Positions 1-7,732 of a DNA stretch of 33,199 nt are shown piece by piece. Every line of letters begins with the position of its first letter. Position 1 is the first letter of the stretch. The DNA is from an uncultured Lachnospiraceae bacterium. GTDB taxonomy: Bacteria > Bacillota > Clostridia > Lachnospirales > Lachnospiraceae. The notes below the pieces were generated by a model. The model worked only from the letters and a program-made list of their open reading frames with translations, made no database searches and was not told the DNA's origin. The stretch is from NCBI GenBank assembly GCA_946491665.1, contig CAMLYL010000029.1, forward strand, positions 1 to 33,199, in the 5' to 3' direction. The position numbers were made by a program, and so were the translations under genes.

Positions 1-1
1 G

Positions 2-1126
2 CCCTATACCGGGCGGGAGCTGGAATATATCAGACAGGCGGTGGAGGCCAATAAAATCTGCGGAGACGGAGCGTTTACAAAACGCTGTTCCGCCTGGATG
101 AAAGAAAATCTGGGGACGAAATACGCCCTGCTGACCACCTCCTGCACTCATGCCCTGGAGATGGCGGCTTACCTTTCCGATATTCAGCCCGGGGATGAAG
201 TGATTATGCCCTCCTATACCTTTGTGTCGACGGCGGACGCTTTTGTGCTTCGGGGAGCGCGGATTGTCTTTGTGGATATCCGGCCGGATACCATGAACAT
301 AGACGAAACGCTGATTGAGAGCGCCATTACAGAAAAAACCAGGGCGATTGTGCCGGTACACTACGCCGGAGTGGCCTGTGAGATGGATACCATTCTGGCC
401 CTGGCGGACAAATATCATCTGAAGGTGGTGGAGGACGCCGCCCAGGGGGTTCACGCCTATTACAAGGGACGGGCGCTGGGAACCCTGGGGGATTTCGGCT
501 GCTTCAGCTTCCATGAGACCAAAAACTACAGCATGGGAGAGGGCGGAGCCCTGCTGTTCCAGAAAGATGAATATCTGGAGAGGGCGGAGATTTTAAGGGA
601 AAAGGGCACAGACCGCAGCAAATTTTTCCGGGGGCAGGTGGACAAATATACCTGGGTGGATTACGGCTCCTCTTATCTTCCCAGCGATCTGAACGCGGCT
701 TACCTGTATGCCCAGCTGGAAGCCTGCCGGGACATTGACGCGCGCCGGATGGCTGTCTGGGAGCTTTATCACAGAGAGCTGAGGCCGCTGAAAGAGGCAG
801 GGCTGCTGGAACAGCCGACGGTGCCGGAGTACGCCTCCCACAACGCGCACATGTATTACATAAAAGTAAAAGATATGGATACGCGGAGCCGTCTGATCGG
901 ATTTCTGCGCCAGCGTGAGATCTGCAGCGTGTTTCATTATATCCCGCTGCACAGCGCGGCGGCGGGAAGAAAGTTCGGCCGCTTCCACGGGGAAGATGTC
1001 TATACTACCCGGGAGAGCCAGCGGCTGCTGCGGCTGCCCATGTACTATTCCCTGACCCTGGAGCAGGCGGAGTATGTGGTGGACTGCATCCGTGAATTTT
1101 TTCATTTTGACGGTCCGAAGGAGTAG
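2..1126 (+). CDS. wecE: dTDP-4-amino-4,6-dideoxygalactose transaminase, WecE/RffA type (5' partial)
   Basis: This PLP-dependent DegT/DnrJ/EryC1-family aminotransferase should convert dTDP-4-keto-6-deoxy-D-glucose to dTDP-4-amino-4,6-dideoxy-D-galactose, using glutamate, in the cytoplasm. The reading frame is open to the left edge and reads PYTGRELEYIRQAVEANK, which is the usual family N-terminus, so the gene begins a few codons outside the window. The in-frame GTG at 41 is not the real start. WecE hallmarks from memory of the E. coli protein are all present: CGDGAFTKRC, PGDEVIMPS, VPVHYAGVACEMD, VEDAAQG, and the Schiff-base lysine in SFHETKNY (codon at 521). The end of the protein, GEDVYTTRESQRLLRLP, also matches. 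The next gene begins 3 bases after the stop, which suggests one operon. The substrate assignment rests on strong whole-length resemblance; a related 4-keto sugar remains possible. Confidence 0.9.
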   Translation, partial: PYTGRELEYIRQAVEANKICGDGAFTKRCSAWMKENLGTKYALLTTSCTHALEMAAYLSDIQPGDEVIMPSYTFVSTADAFVLRGARIVFVDIRPDTMNIDETLIESAITEKTRAIVPVHYAGVACEMDTILALADKYHLKVVEDAAQGVHAYYKGRALGTLGDFGCFSFHETKNYSMGEGGALLFQKDEYLERAEILREKGTDRSKFFRGQVDKYTWVDYGSSYLPSDLNAAYLYAQLEACRDIDARRMAVWELYHRELRPLKEAGLLEQPTVPEYASHNAHMYYIKVKDMDTRSRLIGFLRQREICSVFHYIPLHSAAAGRKFGRFHGEDVYTTRESQRLLRLPMYYSLTLEQAEYVVDCIREFFHFDGPKE

Positions 1127-1129
1127 AAA

Positions 1130-2941
1130 ATGGCGGAAAATACCCTGCTGCGGCTTTTAAAAAAACTGAAGCCCTATACGGTAAAAAAAGGGCTGCGCTA
1201 TCTGAAACATTATGGTCTGAAAGGGTTTCTGGCCCGTCTGGCGGAGCGGATGGAACCGGAGGAGGTTCCCTACGGTCCCTGGTATGAGGCTCACAGGGCA
1301 TCGGAAGAGACCCTGTCCCGGCAGAGAAAAAGAAAATGGGAGCAGCCCGCGACCATCAGCATTGCCGTGCCGGCCTACCGGACGCCGGAAAAATTTCTGC
1401 GGGAGATGCTGGATTCTCTTCTGGCCCAAAGCTATCCCTACTGGGAGCTGTGTCTGGTCAATGCCAGCCCGGAGGACGCTTCCATGGCCGGGATTCTGGA
1501 AGAGTACGCGAACCGGGATGACCGGATCCGCTATGAGAATCTGCCGGAAAACCTGGGAATTGCGGAAAATACCAACGCGGCTTTTGCCATGGCCCGGGGA
1601 GACTATATCGGACTTCTGGATCACGATGATCTGCTGGCTCCGGACGCCCTCTATGAGATTGCCTGCAGGATCCTGGAGGAGAGGGCAGATGTCATCTATA
1701 CGGACGAGGACAAGGTCACCGCGGAGGGCGGAGAACATTATCAGCCCCATCTGAAGCCGGATTTCAATCTGGATCTGCTGCGGTCCAACAATTATATCTG
1801 TCATTTCCTGGTGGTGAAGCGGGAGCTGGTCCGGAAGGCAGGAGGGTTCCGCAGAGAATTCGACGGGGCGCAGGACTATGACTTTGTGTTTCGCTGCGTC
1901 GAGCAGGCGGAAAAAATTTCTCATGTGCCCAGAATCCTCTATCACTGGAGAACCCACAGGGCATCCACTGCCGACAACCCCGCCAGCAAACTGTACGCCT
2001 ACGAGGCCGGGAAGCGGGCCATAGAGGGAAATCTTGCCAGAACGGGAACAGTGGGCACGGTGGTTCAGACCAAGGATTTCGGCTTTTATCATGTGAACTA
2101 TCCGGTTCAGGGAGAACCTCTGGTAAGCATTCTCATTCCCAATAAGGATCAGAAAGAGGCTCTGGAAAACTGTATCCGTTCCATAGAGGAGAAATCCACC
2201 TACAAAAACTATGAGATTCTGGTTATAGAAAATAACAGCGAATGCCAGGAGACATTCGCGTATTACCGGAGGCTGGAAAAGGAGGGCGTCCGGATTTTGA
2301 GGTGGGACAATCCCTTTAATTATTCCGCCATCAACAATTTCGCGGCCCGTCAGGCCCGGGGAGAATACCTGCTGCTGCTGAACAACGACACCCGTGTGAT
2401 TACCCCGGACTGGATCCAGGGGCTTCTGGGCAACTGCCAGCGACCGGAAGTGGGGATCACCGGAGCCAAGCTTTACTATCCGGATAACACCGTGCAGCAT
2501 GCGGGAATTATCATCGGCATCGGGGGAATTGCCGGACACGCCTTTCTGAATCTGCCCCGAAACCGCAGCGGGTATCTCCACAAGGCGTCTATCCAGATGG
2601 ATTGCAGCGCGGTAACCGCCGCCTGTATGATGGTAAAGCGGAAGGTGTATGAAGAACTGGGCGGATTTGAGGAAAAACTGGCAGTGGCCTTCAACGATGT
2701 GGATTTCTGTCTGCGGGCGGGACAGGCGGGGTATCTGGTAGTGTACAACCCTGAGGTGGAACTGTACCACGATGAATCCAAGTCCAGGGGCGCGGAGGAC
2801 AGCCCAAAGAAAGTCCGCCGGTTCCAGGAGGAAATTGAGTTTATGAGAACCCGCTGGATAGATTTTCTCAAAAAGGGAGATCCCTGCTATAACAAAAATC
2901 TGACCCTGAGCAAATGGAATTACTCTCTCAGGGCAAAGTAA
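1130..2941 (+). CDS. Tandem GT2 glycosyltransferase (603 aa), probable rhamnosyltransferase
   Basis: A cytoplasmic or membrane-associated protein with two complete GT-A (GT2) domains, expected to add sugars, possibly rhamnose, to a lipid-linked glycan. Residues 1-70 are basic and helical. Domain 1 starts at ISIAVPAYRTP (about 76), with DHDD at 164-167 as the metal/nucleotide site and QDYDF at 248-252 as the probable catalytic region. Domain 2 starts at VSILIPNKD (about 332), with LLNNDT at 416-421 and AFNDVDFCLRAG near the end. It is a paralogue of the 814-residue protein at 18953, sharing stretches such as REFDGAQDYDF versus QEFDGAQDYDF and LYHWRTH. The start is an ATG preceded by GGAG at about 9 bases. 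It is GC-rich like its neighbours. The two domains may have different linkage specificities; this cannot be read from the sequence. Confidence 0.87.
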   Translation: MAENTLLRLLKKLKPYTVKKGLRYLKHYGLKGFLARLAERMEPEEVPYGPWYEAHRASEETLSRQRKRKWEQPATISIAVPAYRTPEKFLREMLDSLLAQSYPYWELCLVNASPEDASMAGILEEYANRDDRIRYENLPENLGIAENTNAAFAMARGDYIGLLDHDDLLAPDALYEIACRILEERADVIYTDEDKVTAEGGEHYQPHLKPDFNLDLLRSNNYICHFLVVKRELVRKAGGFRREFDGAQDYDFVFRCVEQAEKISHVPRILYHWRTHRASTADNPASKLYAYEAGKRAIEGNLARTGTVGTVVQTKDFGFYHVNYPVQGEPLVSILIPNKDQKEALENCIRSIEEKSTYKNYEILVIENNSECQETFAYYRRLEKEGVRILRWDNPFNYSAINNFAARQARGEYLLLLNNDTRVITPDWIQGLLGNCQRPEVGITGAKLYYPDNTVQHAGIIIGIGGIAGHAFLNLPRNRSGYLHKASIQMDCSAVTAACMMVKRKVYEELGGFEEKLAVAFNDVDFCLRAGQAGYLVVYNPEVELYHDESKSRGAEDSPKKVRRFQEEIEFMRTRWIDFLKKGDPCYNKNLTLSKWNYSLRAK

Positions 2942-2951
2942 GGAGTCAGCC

Positions 2952-3914
2952 ATGCATAAAGCGGCGGTGGTGATACCCAACTACAATGGCATACAATATC
3001 TGGAAACCTGCCTCGACGCCCTGCGGCAGCAGACCTGGAGGGATTTTTATACGATTCTGGTGGACAACGGATCTTCCGACGGCAGCCTGGAACTGGTGAA
3101 AACCCGGTACCCGGAGGTGGAGATCGTCTCGCTGCCGGAAAATCTGGGTTTCTGCCGGGCGGTCAACGAAGGAATCCGGAAGGCGGAAGCAGAATACGTG
3201 ATCCTGCTGAACAACGATACTCAGGTGTTTCCGGACTTCGCGGAGCAGCTGTACCGGGGGATCCGCTGTCATGACAGGGCCTTTTCCGCGGGAGCCATGA
3301 TGATCCAGGCCCATGACCATGAAAAACTGGATGCCGCCGGGGATTATTACAGCGCACTGGGATGGGCCTTCGCCAGAGGCAAGGGAAAGCCCCCGGCAAA
3401 ATACAGCCGCGCCTGCCGGGTTTTTGCGGTCTGCGCCGGAGCGGCGATTTACCGGATGGACCTGCTGAAAAAGATCGGGCTTTTTGACGAAGCCCATTTT
3501 GCCTATCTGGAGGATCTGGACATGGGATACCGGGCCAGGATCCAGGGGTATGAGAACTGGTACTGCCCGGAGGCGAAAGTCTATCATATAGGAAGCGGAA
3601 CCAGCGGCTCCCGCTACAATCAGTTCAAGATCCGTTACTCTTCCAGAAATAATATTTATCTGATCCATAAAAACATGCCGGTGCCGCAGATGATTCTGAA
3701 TCTCCCCTTTCTGCTGGCGGGGTTCGCCGTCAAGCTGCTGTTCTTCGCTCTCAAAGGATACGGGAGAGAGTACGCGGCGGGAATCAAAAACGGATTTTCC
3801 CTGAGCCGTCAGGAGGAAAACCGCGGCAAGAAAGTAAAATTCCGCTGGAAAAATCTGAAAAATTATCTGAAGATACAGGTCGAACTCTGGATCAATGTGT
3901 TCCGGAGATTGTAA
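2952..3914 (+). CDS. GT2 glycosyltransferase, WbbL/rhamnosyltransferase-like (320 aa)
   Basis: A single GT2 domain of the COG1216 (WbbL-like) type that probably transfers rhamnose or another dTDP-sugar at the cytoplasmic face. The nucleotide-binding start is AVVIPNYNG (5-13), followed by VDNGSSDGS (37-45), the DXD equivalent LLNNDT (85-90), EDLDMGYRA (187-195) and YHIGSGTSG (211-219), all in family order. A hydrophobic stretch at about 243-262 (PFLLAGFAVKLLFFALKG) may anchor the C-terminus to the membrane. AAGGAG at 2940-2945 lies 6 bases before the ATG and overlaps the previous stop codon, so translation is probably coupled to the upstream tandem GT2. The acceptor is not predictable. Confidence 0.87.
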   Translation: MHKAAVVIPNYNGIQYLETCLDALRQQTWRDFYTILVDNGSSDGSLELVKTRYPEVEIVSLPENLGFCRAVNEGIRKAEAEYVILLNNDTQVFPDFAEQLYRGIRCHDRAFSAGAMMIQAHDHEKLDAAGDYYSALGWAFARGKGKPPAKYSRACRVFAVCAGAAIYRMDLLKKIGLFDEAHFAYLEDLDMGYRARIQGYENWYCPEAKVYHIGSGTSGSRYNQFKIRYSSRNNIYLIHKNMPVPQMILNLPFLLAGFAVKLLFFALKGYGREYAAGIKNGFSLSRQEENRGKKVKFRWKNLKNYLKIQVELWINVFRRL

Positions 3915-3921
3915 AATTATA

Positions 3922-3950
3922 TTGCGCTTTCCTGAAAGTTATAGTAAGAT
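3922..3950 (+). promoter_or_regulatory. Probable sigma-A promoter for the phosphotransferase-LCP group
   Basis: TTGCGC at 3922-3927 and TAAGAT at 3945-3950 are separated by exactly 17 bases in the 71-base gap before the GTG at 3986. It would let the downstream genes be transcribed independently of the three upstream genes. No terminator is visible in the gap, so read-through is also likely. Confidence 0.5.
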
Positions 3951-3985
3951 GTAAAATTGGGAAAGGTATAAACAGGTGATTTACT

Positions 3986-5389
3986 GTGATTAAAGATAAT
4001 CAGAAGTACTTTAACCGGATGCATGTGGTACTGGACGCCCTTGTGATTATCATTTCCTACCTGCTGGCCTGGACATTAAAATTCCGGACAGAGCTGTTCG
4101 GACATTCGGTGCAGACGCTGCCCTTTGCCTATTATGCCCTGGCCATGGTGCTGATCATACCGATTTACCTGGTGCTTTATTATGCCTGCAGCCTTTACAC
4201 CCCCAAGCGGGTGCAGGGGCGCAGACTGGAAGCGGCCAATCTTTTCCGGGCCAACACCATCGGCCTGCTGGTGGTGATCCTGGGCCTGTATATGATCAAA
4301 CAGCAGCATTTTTCCAGAAGCATGCTGGTCATTTTTTATGCGGTCAATATTCTTCTGGAAATCGTGCTGAGAAATCTGATCCGGTATGCGCTGCGGAATA
4401 TAAGAAGAAAGGGCTTTAATCAGAAACACATTCTTCTGGTGGGCTACAGCCGGGCGGCGGAAGAGTACATTGACCGGATCCTGGCCCACCCGGAGTGGGG
4501 GTATACGGTCAGGGGAATCCTGGACGATCATGTGACAGCGGGAACTACTTACCGGGGAATCAAGGTTCTGGGCCGGATCGGCAATCTGATGGTGATCCTG
4601 CCGGAAAATAAACTGGATGAGATTTCCATTACCCTGGGTCTGAATGAATATTACCGGCTGGAGGAGATCGTGGCTCTCTGCGAGAAATCCGGCGTTCACA
4701 CAAAATTTATTCCGGACTATCACAATATCATACCCACCAAGCCTTACACAGAAGACCTGATGGGCCTGCCGGTGATCAATATCCGCTATGTGCCCCTGAG
4801 CAACACCTTCAATGCCATGGTGAAGCGGATTATGGATGTGATCGGCTCACTGCTGTGCATTGTTCTGTTTTCGCCGGTCATGCTGGCGGCTGTCATCGGG
4901 ATTAAAGCCACGTCTCCGGGACCGCTGATTTACCGGCAGACCAGAGTAGGGCTCCACAACCGGAGCTTTGAGATGTATAAGTTCCGTTCCATGGAGGTGC
5001 AGTCTCCGGAGCAGGAGAAGAAGGCCTGGACCGTAAAAGACGATCCAAGAGTCACCTCCTTCGGAAAATTTATGAGGAAAACCAGCATAGACGAACTGCC
5101 CCAGCTGTTTAACGTGCTGAAAGGGGATATGAGTCTGGTGGGTCCCAGGCCGGAACGGCCTTTCTTCGTGGAAAAGTTCCGGGAAGAGATTCCCAGATAT
5201 ATGGTGAAGCACCAGGTCCGTCCGGGTATGACGGGCTGGGCCCAGGTCAACGGATTCCGGGGAGATACGTCCATCCGCAAAAGAATCGACTGCGATCTGT
5301 ACTACATTGAAAACTGGACGCTGGGGCTGGATTTTAAGATCCTGTTTCTGACGGTATTTAAAGGGTTTGTAAATAAAAACGCGTACTAG
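3986..5389 (+). CDS. Undecaprenyl-phosphate glycosylphosphotransferase (polyprenyl GPT, WcaJ/WbaP-like)
   Basis: An integral membrane initiator enzyme that moves a hexose-1-phosphate (glucose or galactose type) from a UDP-sugar to undecaprenyl phosphate, priming polysaccharide synthesis. At 467 aa it has the full-length WcaJ layout: about four hydrophobic helices (10-30, 45-70, 90-105, 112-130), a nucleotide-binding-like soluble domain (147-250, HILLVGYSRAAEEYID), a membrane hairpin (280-306) and the catalytic PHPT domain (about 307-467). That domain carries SPGPLIYRQTRVG, KFRSM, the Asp-Glu pair of TSIDELPQLFNVLKGD (366-381), SLVGPRPE (383-390) and RPGMTGWAQVNG (412-423). The start is GTG with AGGTGA 6 bases upstream. 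Its presence implies a lipid-linked, primed polymer. Which sugar is transferred is not visible. Confidence 0.93.
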   Translation: MIKDNQKYFNRMHVVLDALVIIISYLLAWTLKFRTELFGHSVQTLPFAYYALAMVLIIPIYLVLYYACSLYTPKRVQGRRLEAANLFRANTIGLLVVILGLYMIKQQHFSRSMLVIFYAVNILLEIVLRNLIRYALRNIRRKGFNQKHILLVGYSRAAEEYIDRILAHPEWGYTVRGILDDHVTAGTTYRGIKVLGRIGNLMVILPENKLDEISITLGLNEYYRLEEIVALCEKSGVHTKFIPDYHNIIPTKPYTEDLMGLPVINIRYVPLSNTFNAMVKRIMDVIGSLLCIVLFSPVMLAAVIGIKATSPGPLIYRQTRVGLHNRSFEMYKFRSMEVQSPEQEKKAWTVKDDPRVTSFGKFMRKTSIDELPQLFNVLKGDMSLVGPRPERPFFVEKFREEIPRYMVKHQVRPGMTGWAQVNGFRGDTSIRKRIDCDLYYIENWTLGLDFKILFLTVFKGFVNKNAY

Positions 5390-5409
5390 AGAGGAATCGT
5401 AGGAATAAC

Positions 5410-6672
5410 ATGGCAAGTTACGGCAGAAGGGTAAAAAGAAAGAAAAAGAACAGAAAAGCTCTGTTCGCGGTAGAGATAGTGATTCTGGCGCTGCTGACGG
5501 TGGTGCTGCTGGGCTGTATCTGGGCAACCCACAAACTCGGCCTCGTGAACCATCAGGAAACGGATGACGACCGGGTAGTTACCCGCACAGAAGCCAATGA
5601 GGGGGAGGACGGAGAAACAGGAAGCGATTCCAGCCTGTCCGGCATCGATCTGTTTGCCCTGGTAGGCCTGGATACCCGGGGAGAATACGACGGACAGAAC
5701 AGCGACACCATGATGATCGCCTGCGTGAACCACAATGACAAGACCATTAAGCTGGTATCCCTTTACCGGGACACCTATCTGAATATCAGCTACCCGGACG
5801 AAGAGCCCTATTATACCAAGGCCAACGCGGCCTACGCCTATGGGGGTCCGGAACAGATGCTGACCATGATGAACACCAATCTGGATCTGGATATCACCAA
5901 ATATATTACGGTGGATTTCGTGGCGGTTCAGAAGCTGGTGGATGCCCTGGGAGGCCTGGATGTGGAGATGACCAGGGAAGAGGTGATCCACATGAACAAT
6001 TATAATGTGGAGACCTCAGAGGCCTGCGGGGTGCCCTATGAGGAAGTGGAGCTGCCCTCCAAGGAAGTGTTTGACGGGGCCATCACCCAGACCTTTCATC
6101 TCAACGGAAGCCAGGCTGTATCCTACGCCCGGATCCGCAAGACGGCTGGAAACGACTTCCGGCGCACTGCCCGGCAGCGGCATGTGCTGGAGCTGATTTT
6201 TGACAAGGTAAAAGGTGCCGGCCTGGGAACCCTGGATTCCGCTCTGAACGAGGTGCTGCCCTGTGTGACCACCAATCTCAGCAATACGGACATCTTTTCC
6301 CTGATCCAGCCCCTGCTGAGCTATACCATTACTTCAGAAAAGGGATTTCCCTTCCACCAGTACGCGGGAGGAAATATAGAGGAGGTGACCGGGCTGGACT
6401 GCGTCCTGCCGGTGACTCTGGAATATAATGTGAGAGAGCTCCACGAGCTGCTGTTCCCGGAGGAGAATTATACGCCCTCTCAGACGGTGGTGGAGCGCAG
6501 CGATTACCTGATCTATACCACCGGATACGGGGAAGCCGATATCCCGGAGGAGCAGTCAGACGTGGATTTGCCGGATGGCATTACCTACGAAGAGGCTCTG
6601 GGGCAGGGCCTGCTGGACAGCGGCGAGGATTACGAGGATTACGAGGATGATTGGGAAGATTATGACTGGTAA
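5410..6672 (+). CDS. LytR-CpsA-Psr (LCP) family cell wall polymer ligase
   Basis: LCP enzymes transfer completed lipid-linked wall polymers onto peptidoglycan on the outer face of the membrane. The protein has a very basic cytoplasmic N-terminus (RRVKRKKKNRK, 6-16), one transmembrane anchor (18-38), an acidic linker (50-75) and an LCP domain from about 80. Family motifs seen are VGLDTRG (85-91), NSDTMM (97-102), SLYRDTYL (117-124), KANAAYAYGG (137-146) and YARIRKTAGNDFRRTARQRH (239-258); the arginines and aspartates of these motifs bind the polyprenyl pyrophosphate. The last 18 residues are a striking run of Asp, Glu, Tyr and Trp (403-420). AGGA lies 5 bases before the ATG. It probably attaches the polymer made by this locus. 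Confidence 0.92.
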   Translation: MASYGRRVKRKKKNRKALFAVEIVILALLTVVLLGCIWATHKLGLVNHQETDDDRVVTRTEANEGEDGETGSDSSLSGIDLFALVGLDTRGEYDGQNSDTMMIACVNHNDKTIKLVSLYRDTYLNISYPDEEPYYTKANAAYAYGGPEQMLTMMNTNLDLDITKYITVDFVAVQKLVDALGGLDVEMTREEVIHMNNYNVETSEACGVPYEEVELPSKEVFDGAITQTFHLNGSQAVSYARIRKTAGNDFRRTARQRHVLELIFDKVKGAGLGTLDSALNEVLPCVTTNLSNTDIFSLIQPLLSYTITSEKGFPFHQYAGGNIEEVTGLDCVLPVTLEYNVRELHELLFPEENYTPSQTVVERSDYLIYTTGYGEADIPEEQSDVDLPDGITYEEALGQGLLDSGEDYEDYEDDWEDYDW

Positions 6673-6708
6673 ACCAGTTCCCTTCAAAGCAGAGAGGAAA
6701 ACAGGGAT

Positions 6709-7626
6709 ATGGGGGACCATACGATGAAGCAGCCCAGCATCGATATATTGATACCAACTTATAAGCCAGGACCGGAGTTTGCCATGCTGCTCCGGCGCCT
6801 GGCTTGTCAGCGTTATCCGGCGAGTCAGGTAATCATCATAAATACAGAAGAACAGTACTGGGATCCTGCTCTGGAGGCGGAATATCCCGGCTGCCGGGTG
6901 GAGCATATCCGCCGGGAGGAATTTGACCACGGAGGAACCAGGCGGCGGATGGCGGCCATGTCCCAGGCGGATCTTTTTCTCTGCATGACCCAGGACGCTC
7001 TTCCGGCGGATGAGGATCTCATCGGAAATCTGGTGAAGGCCTTTGAAAATCCACTGGTAAAAGCCGCCTACGCCAGGCAGCTGCCCAGGGAAGACTGCTC
7101 TCTGGCGGAACAGTTTACCCGTTCCTTCAATTATCCGCCTGAGAGCCGGATCAAGACCCAGGCGGATCTTAAGACGCTGGGCATCAAAACCTTCTTCTGC
7201 TCCGACGTCTGCGCTGCCTATGACCGGAAGACCTACCGCGAATTGGGCGGATTCCCGGAGCAGGCAGGCTTCAATGAAGATATGATCTACGCCTCAAAGG
7301 TGATCCGGGCGGGGTACGCCGTGGCCTACGCGGCGGACGCGCAGGTGATCCATTCCCACAACTATACGGGGCGCCAGCAGTTTCGCCGGAACTTCGACCT
7401 GGGGGTCTCCCAGGCGGATCATCCGGAAATCTTCGCGAAATATCCCTCTGAGGGGGAGGGGATCCGGCTGGTGAAGCAGACGGCGGGATTTCTGGTGAAA
7501 AAACGAAAACCCTGGCTGCTGGTCCCTCTGGTCTGGCAGAGCGCCTGCAAGTACGCCGGGTACTGGCTGGGGAAGAGGTACAGGAAGCTGCCGGGGTGGG
7601 TCAGAAAGCGGCGCGTAAAAAAATAG
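6709..7626 (+). CDS. GT2 glycosyltransferase, probable rhamnosyltransferase (FDHGGTR type)
   Basis: A GT2 protein of the rhamnosyltransferase subgroup marked by an EFDHGGTR motif (residues 71-78). The fold begins at IDILIPTYKPG (11-21); TQDA (94-97) stands where most GT2 enzymes have DXD, and FNEDMIYASKV (188-198) carries the catalytic-type acidic pair. VIHSHNYTGRQQFRRNFD (213-230) is the C-terminal signature. The tail (263-305) is basic and partly hydrophobic, suggesting peripheral membrane binding. The start is uncertain: ATG 6709 has AGAGAGG 11 bases upstream, whereas ATG 6724 (MKQPSID) has a G-run 8 bases upstream and matches the usual family length better. It is the last gene of the GC-rich block. 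Confidence 0.85.
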   Translation: MGDHTMKQPSIDILIPTYKPGPEFAMLLRRLACQRYPASQVIIINTEEQYWDPALEAEYPGCRVEHIRREEFDHGGTRRRMAAMSQADLFLCMTQDALPADEDLIGNLVKAFENPLVKAAYARQLPREDCSLAEQFTRSFNYPPESRIKTQADLKTLGIKTFFCSDVCAAYDRKTYRELGGFPEQAGFNEDMIYASKVIRAGYAVAYAADAQVIHSHNYTGRQQFRRNFDLGVSQADHPEIFAKYPSEGEGIRLVKQTAGFLVKKRKPWLLVPLVWQSACKYAGYWLGKRYRKLPGWVRKRRVKK

Positions 7627-7668
7627 ATATAGGTGGATTTTTCACAGTACTGATCTGGATTTTACTGG

Positions 7669-7697
7669 TTGTTTACAAATGTTAAAACTGCTATAAT
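7669..7697 (+). promoter_or_regulatory. Extended -10 sigma-A promoter before the phosphoglycerol transferase operon
   Basis: TTGTTT at 7669-7674, a 17-base spacer and TATAAT at 7692-7697, with TGC directly before the -10 (extended -10). It sits in the 106-base gap where base composition changes and is the natural start of the long 7733-16136 gene run. Confidence 0.65.
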
Positions 7698-7732
7698 ACC
7701 CTTGAAACAAAAGAAAAGAGGGTATATGATAC

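Noticed and set aside
41-43. GTG as the start of the WecE-like gene
   Set aside because: Upstream in-frame codons encode the conserved family N-terminus up to the window edge, so the gene is cut by the window.
1157-2980. A 607-codon open frame on the - strand opposite the tandem GT2 gene
   Set aside because: It lies wholly antisense to a gene with clear GT2 motifs, its product has no recognisable motif and it arises from the GC-rich codon use of the real gene.
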